DNA from: Hamadaea sp.
GTDB lineage: Bacteria; Actinomycetota; Actinomycetes; Mycobacteriales; Micromonosporaceae
Length of the DNA: 64,000 nt
Assembly: GCF_013362815.1 (NCBI RefSeq)
Contig: NZ_JABFVK010000023.1
Location: forward strand, 1 to 64,000
Direction of reading: 5' to 3'
The translations under genes were made by a program, and so were the position numbers. The notes beneath the pieces were generated by a model that worked only from the letters and a program-made list of their open reading frames with translations, had not been told where the DNA came from and ran no database searches. Positions 10,361-19,525 of this stretch are shown piece after piece; position 1 is the first letter of the stretch; the number at the start of each line of letters is the position of its first letter.

Positions 10361-10366
10361 TAATCT
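10361..10366 (+). promoter_or_regulatory. -10-like box before yceD
   Basis: TAATCT lies 34 nt before the ATG at 10401, between a hairpin and the gene. No convincing -35 element is seen. Confidence 0.35.
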
Positions 10367-10400
10367 TCTACGTCGGCCTCACTACGGCCGGAGTCTTACT

Positions 10401-10967
10401 ATGCGTGATCATCAGCCGAAGCACCTCGATGCCCGGGCACCGCTTGTCCTCGATACGAGGGAGCTGCCGCGCCGCCCGGGGGCGATGCGTGCCCTGAAAC
10501 TGGTCGTTCCCGCACCGGCGGACCTCGGTTTGGAGCTGATCGGCGTGCCGGAAGGCGCCGACCTCACCCTCGATCTGAGGATGGAGTCGGTCACTGAGGG
10601 CGTGCTCGTCTCCGGCACCGTTCACGGTGCGCTGGAAGGTGAGTGCGGTCGCTGCCTGCGCCCGATCTCCGACGAGCTCACCGTGCGGATCCAGGAGCTT
10701 TACGCGTACCCGGACTCCGCGACGGACGAGACGACGGATGAGGACGAAGTCGGCCGACTTCAGGACGACATGTTCGACCTGGAACCGGCGCTGCGGGATG
10801 CGGTGGTGCTCGCACTACCGGTCAACCCGCTTTGCCAGCAAGACTGCCCGGGATTGTGCCCCGACTGCGGGGTGCACTGGGACGAGCTGCCCGAGGGGCA
10901 TACCCACGAGCAGGTCGACCCGCGCTGGGCGGCCCTGAGCAACCTGACCGTGAGCACTGAGGAGTAA
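10401..10967 (+). CDS. yceD: YceD/DUF177 family protein
   Basis: YceD proteins are linked to 23S rRNA accumulation and are encoded with rpmF in most bacteria, as here (5 bp apart). The 188-residue protein has the family core VSGTVHGALEGECGRCLRPI and a C-terminal cysteine cluster (CQQDCPGLCPDCGV) that may bind zinc. The ATG at 10401 gives normal family length. Its function is inferred from the family and from operon position with rpmF, plsX, rnc and mutM. Confidence 0.9.
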   Translation: MRDHQPKHLDARAPLVLDTRELPRRPGAMRALKLVVPAPADLGLELIGVPEGADLTLDLRMESVTEGVLVSGTVHGALEGECGRCLRPISDELTVRIQELYAYPDSATDETTDEDEVGRLQDDMFDLEPALRDAVVLALPVNPLCQQDCPGLCPDCGVHWDELPEGHTHEQVDPRWAALSNLTVSTEE

Positions 10968-10972
10968 CTACC

Positions 10973-11146
10973 GTGGCTGTCCCGAAGCGGAAGATGTCGC
11001 GCAGCAACACCCGTCACCGCCGGGCGCAGTGGAAGGTCTCCGCTGTCGCGACGGTCGCCTGCCCGCAGTGCAAGTCGCCGAAGCTCCCGCACGGCGCCTG
11101 CACCGTCTGTGGCACCTACAACGGCCGTCAGGTCCTCTCGGTCTGA
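10973..11146 (+). CDS. rpmF: 50S ribosomal protein L32
   Basis: This 57-residue protein starts MAVPKRKMSRSNTRHRRAQW and carries the L32 zinc ribbon CPQC...CTVCG. The GTG start at 10973 follows five bases after the yceD stop, with GAGGAG at the end of yceD as ribosome-binding site. L32 sits near the peptidyl-transferase centre of the large subunit. The yceD-rpmF-plsX order is the standard one that links ribosome and phospholipid synthesis. Confidence 0.97.
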   Translation: MAVPKRKMSRSNTRHRRAQWKVSAVATVACPQCKSPKLPHGACTVCGTYNGRQVLSV

Positions 11147-11205
11147 CCCGGTCACCGGTGACGCTCGAAGTCACTCGGAAAGACGATCTTCGCGCCGGTC
11201 GGTCC

Positions 11206-12156
11206 GTGACACACGGGCCGACCGGTGACGCGTCGTCAGGGCCGGTGAAGATCGCCGTCGACCTCCTCGGCGGGGACGATGCTCCCGCCGTCGTGGTGGG
11301 CGGCGCTCTTCAGGCGCTGTCCGTCGATCCGAGGTTGTGCTTGCTACTCGTCGGCCCGCACGATGCGGCCGACGCGGTTCTGCGTACCCTGCCGCCCGCC
11401 GATCGCGTGCGGGTCGAGGTCCGGGCGGTCTCCGGCGGCGTCGCCATGGCCGATCCGCCGACGCGGGCCGCCTCCGGCGAGACCAGCATCCGGGTCGCCG
11501 CGCACGCTGTGGCCAGTGGCGCCGCCGACGCGCTGGTCTCCGCGGGTTCCTCCGGCGCGACGGTCACCGCCGCGGTTCTCGCCCTCGGCCGTTCCCAAGG
11601 TGTACGCAAACCGCCGCTGGCGGCGTGGCTGCCGACGATGCGGCCGGACCGGGAAACCCTGCTCCTCGACGTCGGCGGCTCGATGGAATCCACCGTCGCC
11701 GTCCTGCTGTCCCACGCTGGGCTGGGGACGGCGTACTGGTCTCAGCACACCGGACACGATCAGCCGCGGATCGGGCTGCTCTCGGTCGGCCGGGAACCCG
11801 GCAAGGGCGACCGCGTACGCCGGGCGGCCGAAGCGGCGCTGGCCACCACCGACGGCTTCGTCGGCCTGGTCGAAGGCGACGACGTGCTGACCGGTGACCG
11901 GGCCGATGTGGTGGTCACCGATGGCTTCACCGGTAATGTGCTGCTCAAAGGGATCGAAGGTGCGTACCGGCTGGCGACGGCGGGGATCGCGGGTGCGTCG
12001 CACGGGATGGCCCGGGCGGCCGTGCTGCTGGGAGTGCCGGGCGTGGTCGTGGTCTGCCACGGCGCGGCCGATGCCGGCGACCTGGCGTCGGGGCTGCTGG
12101 AGGCGGCGCGCCTGGTCCGTGCCGGCCGAGACGGAGAGCGGGAGGATCAGCGGTGA
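11206..12156 (+). CDS. plsX: phosphate acyltransferase PlsX
   Basis: PlsX converts acyl-ACP to acyl-phosphate for phosphatidic acid synthesis. The sequence shows [20 protein letters not shown], the [13 protein letters not shown] segment, [10 protein letters not shown] and the C-terminal [18 protein letters not shown] motif. Starts at GTG 11158, 11206 or 11245 are in frame; 11206 gives 316 residues, close to the family norm, but none has a clear ribosome-binding site. The gene ends with a GTGA overlap into rnc. Confidence 0.9.
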   Translation: MTHGPTGDASSGPVKIAVDLLGGDDAPAVVVGGALQALSVDPRLCLLLVGPHDAADAVLRTLPPADRVRVEVRAVSGGVAMADPPTRAASGETSIRVAAHAVASGAADALVSAGSSGATVTAAVLALGRSQGVRKPPLAAWLPTMRPDRETLLLDVGGSMESTVAVLLSHAGLGTAYWSQHTGHDQPRIGLLSVGREPGKGDRVRRAAEAALATTDGFVGLVEGDDVLTGDRADVVVTDGFTGNVLLKGIEGAYRLATAGIAGASHGMARAAVLLGVPGVVVVCHGAADAGDLASGLLEAARLVRAGRDGEREDQR

Positions 12157-12902
12157 AGAAGCGTCCGCCACTGTCGCATCTGGAGGAAGCCCTCGGCGTC
12201 AAGCTCGAGGAGACGCTGCTGGAGCTCGCCCTCACGCACCGGTCGTATGCGTACGAGAACGGCGGCATCCCGACGAACGAACGACTGGAGTTCCTCGGTG
12301 ACGCCGTGCTGGGCGTGGTCGTCACCGATGCGTTGTTCCGCGATCATCCGGAGCTGGCCGAGGGGCGGCTGGCCAAGCTCCGCGCCAGCGTCGTGAACTC
12401 CCGGGCGCTCGCCAGCGTCTCCCGTACGCTCGGCCCGTACGGTCTGGGCGCGTACCTGTTGCTGGGCAAGGGCGAAGAGGGCACCGGCGGCCGGGAGAAG
12501 GACTCGATCCTGGCCGACGCCCTGGAGGCGGTGCTGGGCGCGATCTACATCGAGCACGGCATCGAGACCGCCACCACCGTCATCCTGAAGCTTTTCGACC
12601 CGCTGATGAGCGAGTCCGCCCGCAAGGGCGTCGGTCTGGACTGGAAGACCAGCCTCCAGGAGCTGACCGCGATGAACAGCTGGGGCGTGCCGGAGTACGA
12701 GGTCACCGAGGAGGGCCCGGACCACGCCAAGGCGTTCACCGCCTGGGCGGTCGTCGGTGGGGAACGCTTCGGCGGCTCGCGCGGCCGGACGAAGAAGGAG
12801 GCCGAGCAGCGCTCGGCCGAGGAGGCGTTCCTCGTGCTGAGCAATCGCGCGGTGGACGAAAGCCATCCCGAGGCGGAGGGATCCGATGCCGGAACTGCCT
12901 GA
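12153..12902 (+). CDS. rnc: ribonuclease III
   Basis: RNase III cuts double-stranded RNA in rRNA precursors and regulatory duplexes. The 249-residue protein has the signature [13 protein letters not shown] with its catalytic acids, the second acidic site [17 protein letters not shown], and a C-terminal dsRNA-binding domain ([18 protein letters not shown]...[10 protein letters not shown]). The GTG start overlaps the plsX stop (GTGA) and the 3' end overlaps mutM by 17 bp. Confidence 0.97.
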   Translation: MKKRPPLSHLEEALGVKLEETLLELALTHRSYAYENGGIPTNERLEFLGDAVLGVVVTDALFRDHPELAEGRLAKLRASVVNSRALASVSRTLGPYGLGAYLLLGKGEEGTGGREKDSILADALEAVLGAIYIEHGIETATTVILKLFDPLMSESARKGVGLDWKTSLQELTAMNSWGVPEYEVTEEGPDHAKAFTAWAVVGGERFGGSRGRTKKEAEQRSAEEAFLVLSNRAVDESHPEAEGSDAGTA

Positions 12903-13740
12903 GGTCGAGACGGTCCGGCAGGGGGTCGAACGCTGGATCACCGGCCGGACGATCGCCGCGGCCGAGGTGCTGCACCCGCGCGCGGTCCGGCGGCACGTCG
13001 CCGGGGCCGGCGACTTCGTGGCGGCCCTGCGCGGCGTCAAGGTGCTGGGGGCGCGGCGGCGGGGCAAGTACCTGTGGCTGCCGTTGGACAGTGGGGACGC
13101 CGTCGTCGGCCATCTCGGCATGTCGGGTCAGCTGCTGGTCCAGCCACCGGACACGGAAGACGAGAAGCACCTGCGCATCCGGTTCCGCTTCGAAGACGGC
13201 GACTCCGAGCTGCGCTTCGTCGACCAGCGCACGTTCGGTGGGCTCGCGCTGTCCCGGGGCGGGGCCGAGCTGCCGGCCGAGATCGCGCACATCGCGCTCG
13301 ACCCGTTCGACGCCGACTATCGCGAGGCGCTCGTCGCCACCGCGCTCCGGGCCAAGAAGACCGAGGTCAAGCGGGCCCTCCTCGACCAGACTTTGATCTC
13401 CGGCGTCGGCAACATCTACGCGGACGAGGCGCTCTGGCGGGCCAAGCTCCACGGCGCGCGGCCCACCGACCGGCTCAGCCAGGCCGTCGCGCTCACGCTC
13501 CTCGGTCACTGCCGCGACGTCATGGCCGAGGCCATGATCGCGGGCGGCACCAGCTTCGACGCCCTCTACGTCAACGTCAACGGCGAGAGCGGCTACTTCG
13601 ACCGGTCACTCAACGCGTACGGGCGGGAAGGGGAACCGTGCTCGCGGTGCGGGTCCGCGATCCGGCGCGAGTCCTTCATGAACCGCAGCTCGTTCAGCTG
13701 CCCGCGCTGCCAGCCTAAGCCGCGGCTCAGCGCTCGGTGA
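12886..13740 (+). CDS. mutM: formamidopyrimidine-DNA glycosylase
   Basis: MutM (Fpg) removes 8-oxoguanine and other oxidised purines and nicks the abasic site. The 284-residue protein starts [11 protein letters not shown], with Pro2 and Glu3 as catalytic residues, has the lysine in RRGKYLW, the helix-two-turn-helix around [17 protein letters not shown], and a C-terminal zinc finger CSRCGSAI...CPRCQ. The ATG lies within the end of rnc, so the two are coupled. Its 3' end overlaps the convergent small gene by 14 bp. Confidence 0.97.
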   Translation: MPELPEVETVRQGVERWITGRTIAAAEVLHPRAVRRHVAGAGDFVAALRGVKVLGARRRGKYLWLPLDSGDAVVGHLGMSGQLLVQPPDTEDEKHLRIRFRFEDGDSELRFVDQRTFGGLALSRGGAELPAEIAHIALDPFDADYREALVATALRAKKTEVKRALLDQTLISGVGNIYADEALWRAKLHGARPTDRLSQAVALTLLGHCRDVMAEAMIAGGTSFDALYVNVNGESGYFDRSLNAYGREGEPCSRCGSAIRRESFMNRSSFSCPRCQPKPRLSAR

Positions 13741-14002
13741 CGTACAGCTCGAAACCCTTGTCCCGGCACGCTTTCATCGCGCGGTCCACGTCCGGTCCCG
13801 CCACATAGCACACCGGGGTACGCCCAGCGGCGCGGACGTCTTTCACCACTTCGGGACTGGCCCCGAACGCGTCGAACACGGCGACCTCGTCCGGGGTGTA
13901 GTCGCCGGGGTCGAGCTCGCGCAGGTCGGGCTGGGCGCGGCCGATCACCATCAGCGTGATGACGACGGCCGCGCCGAGCAGCAGGATCTTGACGAGCTTC
14001 AC
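13727..14002 (-). CDS. small membrane-anchored protein, unknown function
   Basis: This 91-residue protein has one N-terminal hydrophobic segment ([16 protein letters not shown], residues ~6-21) and a short exported domain with two cysteines ([22 protein letters not shown]). It starts at GTG 14002, 12 bp downstream of the spherulation-like gene, so the two form an operon. The C-terminal segment ([15 protein letters not shown]) resembles the TIM-barrel strand of that neighbour's wider fold class, but I do not recognise a family. Confidence 0.6.
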   Translation of the reverse strand: MKLVKILLLGAAVVITLMVIGRAQPDLRELDPGDYTPDEVAVFDAFGASPEVVKDVRAAGRTPVCYVAGPDVDRAMKACRDKGFELYVTER

Positions 14003-14014
14003 CGCCGGGCGGCT

Positions 14015-14512
14015 TTACGCCGTGGCCATCGCCGGAGCGAGGCAGCCCGCCGAGGTCGCGACGCCCCAGGTGGCGCCCCGGCCCCGCATCAGTTCCAGGC
14101 AGTGCTCCAGGCGATCGCCGGGCACTCCGTGCACGACGTGCCCGTCACCGGGGCGTACGCCGTCCTCGGTGCCGGCCTGGTAGTCGATCCAGTCGCCTTC
14201 GAAGGTGCAGATGATTGCACCCAGCCCTCGATAGAGACTGTCGGTCGGCCGGCCCGGGTTGATCAGGATGGTGTCGAAGCCCAGCCGACGCGCCGAGCGT
14301 ACCGCCATCGCGACCGGGCCGATCGAGAACGGACTGGTCGGGACCTGGTCGAAGAAGAGGCCGCCGACCGCCTGCGCGGCCCATTCGTCGAGTTCGGCCT
14401 TGACCGACTCGACCGGGCGCGAGCCGAAGGCGAGGTCGAGGTAGCCCAGGGGGACGCCGGCGTTGACGGGACCGGCGACCGGATGCGCGTAGATCGTCAG
14501 GTGTCTGCCCAC
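14015..14512 (-). CDS. spherulation-specific family 4-like protein
   Basis: This 165-residue protein has the sequence style of spherulation-specific family 4 (spherulin-4) proteins: an N-terminal strand with AHPVAGPVNAGVPLGYLDLAF, then GLFFDQVPTS, the strand TILINPGRPTDSLYRGL and the acidic IICTFEGDW. The family has a glycosidase-like TIM-barrel fold and is often secreted. Here no signal peptide is seen and the length is shorter than usual, so activity is uncertain. It is the first gene of a two-gene minus-strand operon. Confidence 0.55.
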   Translation of the reverse strand: MGRHLTIYAHPVAGPVNAGVPLGYLDLAFGSRPVESVKAELDEWAAQAVGGLFFDQVPTSPFSIGPVAMAVRSARRLGFDTILINPGRPTDSLYRGLGAIICTFEGDWIDYQAGTEDGVRPGDGHVVHGVPGDRLEHCLELMRGRGATWGVATSAGCLAPAMATA

Positions 14513-14565
14513 ACCGACGTCAACGATTTGCCCGTTTGACCCGCGACTGTCGCTGAATTGACAGG

Positions 14566-14608
14566 CGCCGGGGAGTGCTTGCGCGAGCCGCCAGAAGTGC
14601 AGTCAGTT
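14566..14608. repeat. 43-bp repeat core shared with 23405-23447
   Basis: The segment CGCCGGGGAG...GCGAGCCGCCAG(A/G)AGTGC(A/G)GTCAGTT occurs here and, with the same length and about eight differences, at 23405-23447. Both copies lie in gaps between genes. The flanking gap 14513-14628 holds no gene. Confidence 0.8.
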
Positions 14609-14628
14609 TGACGGCTGGCCCGGCGGTG

Positions 14629-15318
14629 TTACTGCCGTCCGAAGTCCTGGGTCCAGTACGGTGACGACTTTCGGTACGCCAACCCGACGCCGATCGCCTT
14701 CAGATCGCAGTTGAGGATGTTGGCCCGATGACCGGGGCTGTTCATCCAGCCCTTCATCACCGCCGCCGCGTCGGCATACCCGTACGCGATGTTCTCCGCC
14801 GCGGCCGCGCTGCGGGGATAGCCGGCCGCTACGACCCGGTCGACGAAGGAGGACCCGTCCGGCCCCGTATGGCTGAAGAAGTTCTTCTCGGCCATCAGGG
14901 CGCTGTAGGACCGGGCCGCTCTGTGCAGGCGCGAGTCGTTACGCAGCTTGCCGCAGCCGGCTTTCACCCGTTCGGAGTTCACCAGATCGAATACTTTGTT
15001 CTCGATCGCCGTGATCTTGTCGACCGCGGTCGGGGAGGCCTTGGTGGGCGACGGCGTCGCCGAGGCCGACGGCGTACTGCTCGAAGGCGACGCCGGGACG
15101 GGTGAACCGGTCGGTCCGTCTGTCGCCCCGGAGAGGGAGGCCGAGGCGGTCGCCCCCGGGTTGCCGGCCGCCAGCGACGGCGCGAAATTCGGGGCGAACA
15201 GCGCAACAGCGGCGAAAAGCCCGACGATCAAGGTCACCGCAAGCAGGAGGGCGAGCGCCAAGGGCAGGGGTGACCTGCGCGGAGCCCGGTGCATCGGCCG
15301 ATCGGGGGAGGGGCGCAC
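14629..15318 (-). CDS. secreted or anchored CAP-domain (SCP/PR-1) protein
   Basis: This 229-residue protein has a basic N-terminus, one hydrophobic segment (PLALALLLAVTLIVGLFAAV, residues ~18-37), a Ser/Pro/Thr-rich linker (~60-100) and a C-terminal CAP domain with NSERVKAGCGKLR, ALMAEKNFFSHTGPDG, AENIAYGY, MKGWMNSPGHRANIL and a final YWTQDFGR. It should act outside the membrane; CAP proteins in bacteria have varied or unknown roles. The GTG start at 15318 lies 6 nt after a TAGCTT box. Confidence 0.9.
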   Translation of the reverse strand: MRPSPDRPMHRAPRRSPLPLALALLLAVTLIVGLFAAVALFAPNFAPSLAAGNPGATASASLSGATDGPTGSPVPASPSSSTPSASATPSPTKASPTAVDKITAIENKVFDLVNSERVKAGCGKLRNDSRLHRAARSYSALMAEKNFFSHTGPDGSSFVDRVVAAGYPRSAAAAENIAYGYADAAAVMKGWMNSPGHRANILNCDLKAIGVGLAYRKSSPYWTQDFGRQ

Positions 15319-15324
15319 CCGCCG

Positions 15325-15330
15325 AAGCTA
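15325..15330 (-). promoter_or_regulatory. -10 box of leaderless CAP-protein gene
   Basis: TAGCTT on the minus strand ends 6 nt before the GTG at 15318. Confidence 0.5.
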
Positions 15331-15421
15331 TCGGGACGACCGGGCATGGGCAACCCAGACGATGTGTCAGATCACGACAGACCGGGAACAGGCGGTAACG
15401 GGTGTCACTCGGTGGCGCAGC

Positions 15422-15450
15422 TTGACTCCGACTCCCGATCGGCGGAGTAT
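15422..15450 (+). promoter_or_regulatory. sigma-70-type promoter of the small coiled-coil gene
   Basis: TTGACT (15422-15427) and GAGTAT (15445-15450) are separated by 17 bp. They would give a 5' leader of about 115 nt before the ATG at 15571. Confidence 0.5.
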
Positions 15451-15570
15451 GGAATCCGACGCCGTATCGCGCCCTAACCGTGTCCACCCACATGCGCCGT
15501 GGGCTGGCTGCCGCGAGACAAATGGGCGCGTGTCGACCGGCATACCGGTGGCGCAGAACAAGGAGATGAA

Positions 15571-15771
15571 ATGGCGAAGGCCCTCTTTGGCCACGTCACG
15601 ATGGCACCAGACCGGCGCCTTCTCGACGAGGTCACGAAGTTGCGTGCCCGGGTGAACTCGTTGGAGTTCGAGAACACCCGCCTGCGGGCGGAGAACGATC
15701 GGCTGGCCGCTGCGGTCGCCGGGAGCGAGAACGACGAGTTCCTCCGTCTCGCCGAGACGGCCATGGCCTGA
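15571..15771 (+). CDS. small coiled-coil protein, unknown function
   Basis: This 66-residue protein starts MAKALFGHVTMAPDRRLLDE and is mostly one coiled coil with heptad pattern (LLDEVTKLRARVNSLEFENT, then RLRAENDRLAAAV). The ATG at 15571 is preceded by AAGGAG at good spacing. It has its own promoter and a strong terminator, so it is an independent gene. It resembles small conserved actinobacterial coiled-coil proteins without assigned function; nothing links it to the adjacent smc except position. Confidence 0.75.
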   Translation: MAKALFGHVTMAPDRRLLDEVTKLRARVNSLEFENTRLRAENDRLAAAVAGSENDEFLRLAETAMA

Positions 15772-15795
15772 TCGGCCTGGTCGGAAGAACCTGAT

Positions 15796-15826
15796 AGCGC
15801 GCCTGCCACGATGGTGGCGGCGCGCT
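15796..15826 (+). terminator. terminator of the small coiled-coil gene
   Basis: AGCGCGCC-t-GCCAC (15796-15809) pairs with GTGGC-GGCGCGCT (15814-15826), a 13-bp stem with one bulged base. Confidence 0.8.
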
Positions 15827-15942
15827 GTTGTCTGTCTATGGCCCGGCCGCGACCTGCGCTTGTGTAGCGCTGTCCGATAGTGGGTAGGTGCGCCCGGCAC
15901 CGCGTCCCGCCGCGCCGCCGCCGACGTCGGACCCCGAGCGGG

Positions 15943-15948
15943 TAGGCT
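15943..15948 (+). promoter_or_regulatory. -10 box before smc
   Basis: TAGGCT lies 34 nt before the smc GTG; GGAGA at the end of the short leader can serve as the ribosome-binding site. Confidence 0.4.
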
Positions 15949-15982
15949 CCACCTCTGCACCTTCACGAGACAGCGGAGACCC

Positions 15983-18900
15983 GTGCACCTCAAGACCCTG
16001 ACGGCGAAGGGGTTCAAGTCCTTCGCCTCCACGACCAAGTTGCAGCTGGAGCCGGGAATCACCTGCGTGGTGGGCCCGAACGGCTCCGGCAAGTCGAACG
16101 TGGTCGACGCCATCTCCTGGGTTCTCGGCGAGCAGGGCGCCAAGGCGCTGCGCGGCGGCAAGATGGAAGACGTCATCTTCGCCGGGACCGCCGGTCGCCC
16201 GCCCCTGGGCCGCGCCGAGGTCACCCTGACGATCGACAACGGTGACGGCGCGCTGCCGATCGACTACACCGAGGTGTCGATCACGCGGCGGATGTTCCGC
16301 TCGGGCGAGAGCGAGTACGAGATCAACGGCGACCGCTGCCGCTTGATCGACATCCAGGAGCTGCTCTCCGACTCCGGCATCGGCCGGGAGATGCACGTCA
16401 TCGTGGGGCAGGGTCAGCTCGACGCGGTTCTGCACGCCAAGCCGGAGGACCGCCGCGCGTTCATCGAGGAGGCGGCCGGCGTACTGAAGCACCGCAAGCG
16501 CAAGGAGAAGGCGCTGCGGAAGCTCGACGCGATGCAGGCCAACCTCAACCGGCTCAACGACCTCACGACGGAGCTCCGGCGGCAGCTCAAGCCGCTCGGC
16601 CGGCAGGCCGAGATCGCCCGGCGGGCCGCCGGCATCCAGGCCGATCTACGTGACGCCCGGCTGCGGCTGCTCGCCGACGACCTCAACACGCTGCGCAGCA
16701 CCCTCGATCGGGAGATCGCCGACGAAGCCGCGCTGCGCGACCGCCGGCGCACCGTCGAGGCCGAGTACGCCCAGGCCCAGCGCCTGCTGAACGAACTGGA
16801 GACGGCGCACGCCGCGGACGCGCCGGCCCTGCAGGCTGCTCAGGACACTTGGTACCAGCTCTCCGCCTTGCAGGAGCGGTTCCGCTCGACTGCACAGCTC
16901 GCGGCGGAGCGCCTGCGGCACCTGTCCGCCCCCGCCGAGGACGAGCAGCGTGGCCGTGACCCGGACCTGCTCGTCGAAGAGGCCGAGGCGGTCCGGGACG
17001 AGGAGATCGCCCTCCGCGAGGCTCTGGAGATCGACAAGGACCGGCTGGCCGAGGCGATCGCCGCCCGCCAACGGCTGGAGCACGAGCTCGCCGCGGCCGA
17101 GAAGGCGCTCGTCGCCGCGGTCAAGGCGATCGCGGACCGGCGCGAAGGGCTGGCCAAACTGGCCGGTCAGGTCGCCAGCGCCCGAACCCGGACGACCACC
17201 GCCGCCGAGGAGATCTCCCGGCTGAGCGCCGCGTACGCCGACGCCGCCGCGCGCGCCGGTCAGGCGCAGGAGGAAGTGGACGTCGCCAACGCCGAGTCGA
17301 CCGAGGCCGACCGGGACAACGTGGCTCTCGACGAGGCGCTCGCCGAGGCGACTGCTGCCCTGACCGAGGCCAACGAACAGCTGAAACTGCTCTCCGACGC
17401 CGAACGGACGACGGAGAAGGACGCGGCGAGCTGGCGGGCCCGGGCCGAAGCCCTGTCGCTCGGCCTACGCCGCAAGGACGGGGCCGGTGCGCTGCTCGCC
17501 CGGTCCGACGACGTACCCGGGCTGCTGGGCAGCGTCGCGTCGCTGCTCACCGTCGAGGCGGGTTATCAGGGTGCGATCGCCGCCGCGCTCGGTGGGCTGG
17601 CCGACGCCGTGGTCGTCGCCGGGGTCGACGAGGCCGCCGAGGCGATGCGCCTGCTCAAGATCTCCGACGCCGGCCGGGCCGCGATGCTGATCGGCGGGCG
17701 CGGGGTGAGCCGGCCGCCCGCGGTGGCGCTGCCGGACGGCGCCCGATGGGCCAGCGACCTGGTGCGGTGCGCCGAGGAACTGCGGCCGGCCGTCGACAAG
17801 GCACTCGCCGAGGTCGCGATCGTCACCGATCTGCGCCAGGCGACCGAGCTGGTGACGGCGTACCCGCAGGTGAAGGCGGTGACTCCGGAAGGCGACGTCA
17901 TCGGGGCGTACGCCGCTGCCGGTGGATCAGCCAAGGAACCCAGCTACATCGAGACCCAGGCCGCCGTCGACGAGGCCGACCAGAAGCGGGCCGCCGCCGA
18001 GGCGGAGTTGTCCCGGTTGCGCCATCAGATCACCGCGTCGCGGGAAGTCATCGCGGTCCGGAAGAAGTCCGTCGACGACGCCGCGGCGGCCAAGCGAGCG
18101 GCCGAGGGCGAGCGCAACGCCGTCGCCCGTCACCTGGCCGAACTCGGTGCGGCCGCCCGCTCGGCGCGAGCCGAGGCCGACCGGCTCGCCCTCGCCCGGG
18201 ACAAGGCGGTGGCCAGCCGCGAGGAGGACCTCGAACGCCTCGCCGAGCTGGAGGAGCGCCTCGAACTGGCCCAGGACAGCCCGATCGAGGAGGATCCCTC
18301 GTCGGCGGAACGGGACCGGCTCGCAGCGTTGGTGCCGCAGGCTCGACAGAATGAGATGGAAGTCCGCCTCGCTGTGCGTACCAGTGAGGAACGGGTATCG
18401 AGCATCGCGGGCCGCGCGGATTCCCTGTTGCGCCAGGCGCAGGCCGAACGGGCCGCGAGAGAACGGGCAGCCGCCCGCCGCGCGGCCCGGGAGCGTGGCG
18501 CGGGTATCGCCCGGTCCGTCGAGAGCGGCGCGCGACTGGCCCTCGAACAGCTGTCCGGCGCGTTGATCGCAGCCGCGAGCCGCCGGGACGAGCTGGCCGA
18601 GGCGCGGACTGCGCGGGAAGCCGAACTGGCCGAGGTACGCGCGGACGCCAAGCGGCTCGGCGGCGACCTGGAGCGGCTCACGAGCGAGGTGCACCGCGAC
18701 GAGGTGGCCCGGGCGGAGCAGCGGCTGCGCATCGAGCAGCTGGAGGCGAAGGCGGCCGAGGAGTACTCGATCGACGTCGACACCCTGCTCGGCGAGTATG
18801 GCCCGCACGTTCCCGTGCCGGTCGTGCTCGACTCCGATGGCGACGAAGAGGCCGACGCCATTCCTTACGACCGGGCGATCCAGGAGAAGCGCGCCTCGAA

Positions 18901-19525
18901 GGCGGAACGCGAGCTGGCCCTGCTCGGCAAGGTCAACCCGCTGGCGCTGGAGGAGTTCGCGGCGCTGGAGGAGCGCTACAAGTTCCTCTCCGACCAGCTC
19001 GAAGACCTCAAGGCCACCCGCAAGGACCTGCTCACCGTGGTCAAGGACGTCGACGACCGCATCCTCCAGGTCTTCGCCGACGCGTTCCACGACACGGCGC
19101 GGGAGTTCGAAGAGGTCTTCCGGGTCCTGTTCCCGGGCGGCGAGGGCCGGCTGATCCTCACCGATCCCGACGACATGCTGACCACCGGGGTCGAGGTCGA
19201 GGCACGCCCGCCGGGCAAGAAGATCAAGCGGCTGTCGCTGCTGTCCGGCGGCGAGCGGTCGCTGACGGCGGTCGCGTTGCTCTGCGCGATCTTCCGGGCG
19301 CGCCCCAGCCCGTTCTACATCATGGACGAGGTGGAGGCGGCGCTCGACGACGTCAACCTCGGCCGCCTGATCACCCTCTTCGAGCAGCTCCGCGAGAAGA
19401 GCCAGCTGATCATCATCACGCACCAGAAGCGCACGATGGAGGTCGCCGACGCGTTGTACGGCGTCACCATGCGTGCCGGTGTGACCGAGGTGATCAGCCA
19501 GCGACTGTCGCGTGAGGACGATTGA
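15983..19525 (+). CDS. smc: chromosome segregation protein SMC
   Basis: SMC forms the condensin ring with ScpA/ScpB to fold and segregate the chromosome. The 1180-residue protein shows an N-terminal head with Walker A GPNGSGKSN (~residues 32-40), long coiled coils on both sides of a hinge (~510-660, with GYQGAIAAALGGLADAVVV), and a C-terminal head with the signature LSGGERSLTAVALL and Walker B FYIMDEVEAALDD. Length is typical. Its TGA overlaps the start of the HAD gene. Confidence 0.98.
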   Translation: MHLKTLTAKGFKSFASTTKLQLEPGITCVVGPNGSGKSNVVDAISWVLGEQGAKALRGGKMEDVIFAGTAGRPPLGRAEVTLTIDNGDGALPIDYTEVSITRRMFRSGESEYEINGDRCRLIDIQELLSDSGIGREMHVIVGQGQLDAVLHAKPEDRRAFIEEAAGVLKHRKRKEKALRKLDAMQANLNRLNDLTTELRRQLKPLGRQAEIARRAAGIQADLRDARLRLLADDLNTLRSTLDREIADEAALRDRRRTVEAEYAQAQRLLNELETAHAADAPALQAAQDTWYQLSALQERFRSTAQLAAERLRHLSAPAEDEQRGRDPDLLVEEAEAVRDEEIALREALEIDKDRLAEAIAARQRLEHELAAAEKALVAAVKAIADRREGLAKLAGQVASARTRTTTAAEEISRLSAAYADAAARAGQAQEEVDVANAESTEADRDNVALDEALAEATAALTEANEQLKLLSDAERTTEKDAASWRARAEALSLGLRRKDGAGALLARSDDVPGLLGSVASLLTVEAGYQGAIAAALGGLADAVVVAGVDEAAEAMRLLKISDAGRAAMLIGGRGVSRPPAVALPDGARWASDLVRCAEELRPAVDKALAEVAIVTDLRQATELVTAYPQVKAVTPEGDVIGAYAAAGGSAKEPSYIETQAAVDEADQKRAAAEAELSRLRHQITASREVIAVRKKSVDDAAAAKRAAEGERNAVARHLAELGAAARSARAEADRLALARDKAVASREEDLERLAELEERLELAQDSPIEEDPSSAERDRLAALVPQARQNEMEVRLAVRTSEERVSSIAGRADSLLRQAQAERAARERAAARRAARERGAGIARSVESGARLALEQLSGALIAAASRRDELAEARTAREAELAEVRADAKRLGGDLERLTSEVHRDEVARAEQRLRIEQLEAKAAEEYSIDVDTLLGEYGPHVPVPVVLDSDGDEEADAIPYDRAIQEKRASKAERELALLGKVNPLALEEFAALEERYKFLSDQLEDLKATRKDLLTVVKDVDDRILQVFADAFHDTAREFEEVFRVLFPGGEGRLILTDPDDMLTTGVEVEARPPGKKIKRLSLLSGGERSLTAVALLCAIFRARPSPFYIMDEVEAALDDVNLGRLITLFEQLREKSQLIIITHQKRTMEVADALYGVTMRAGVTEVISQRLSREDD

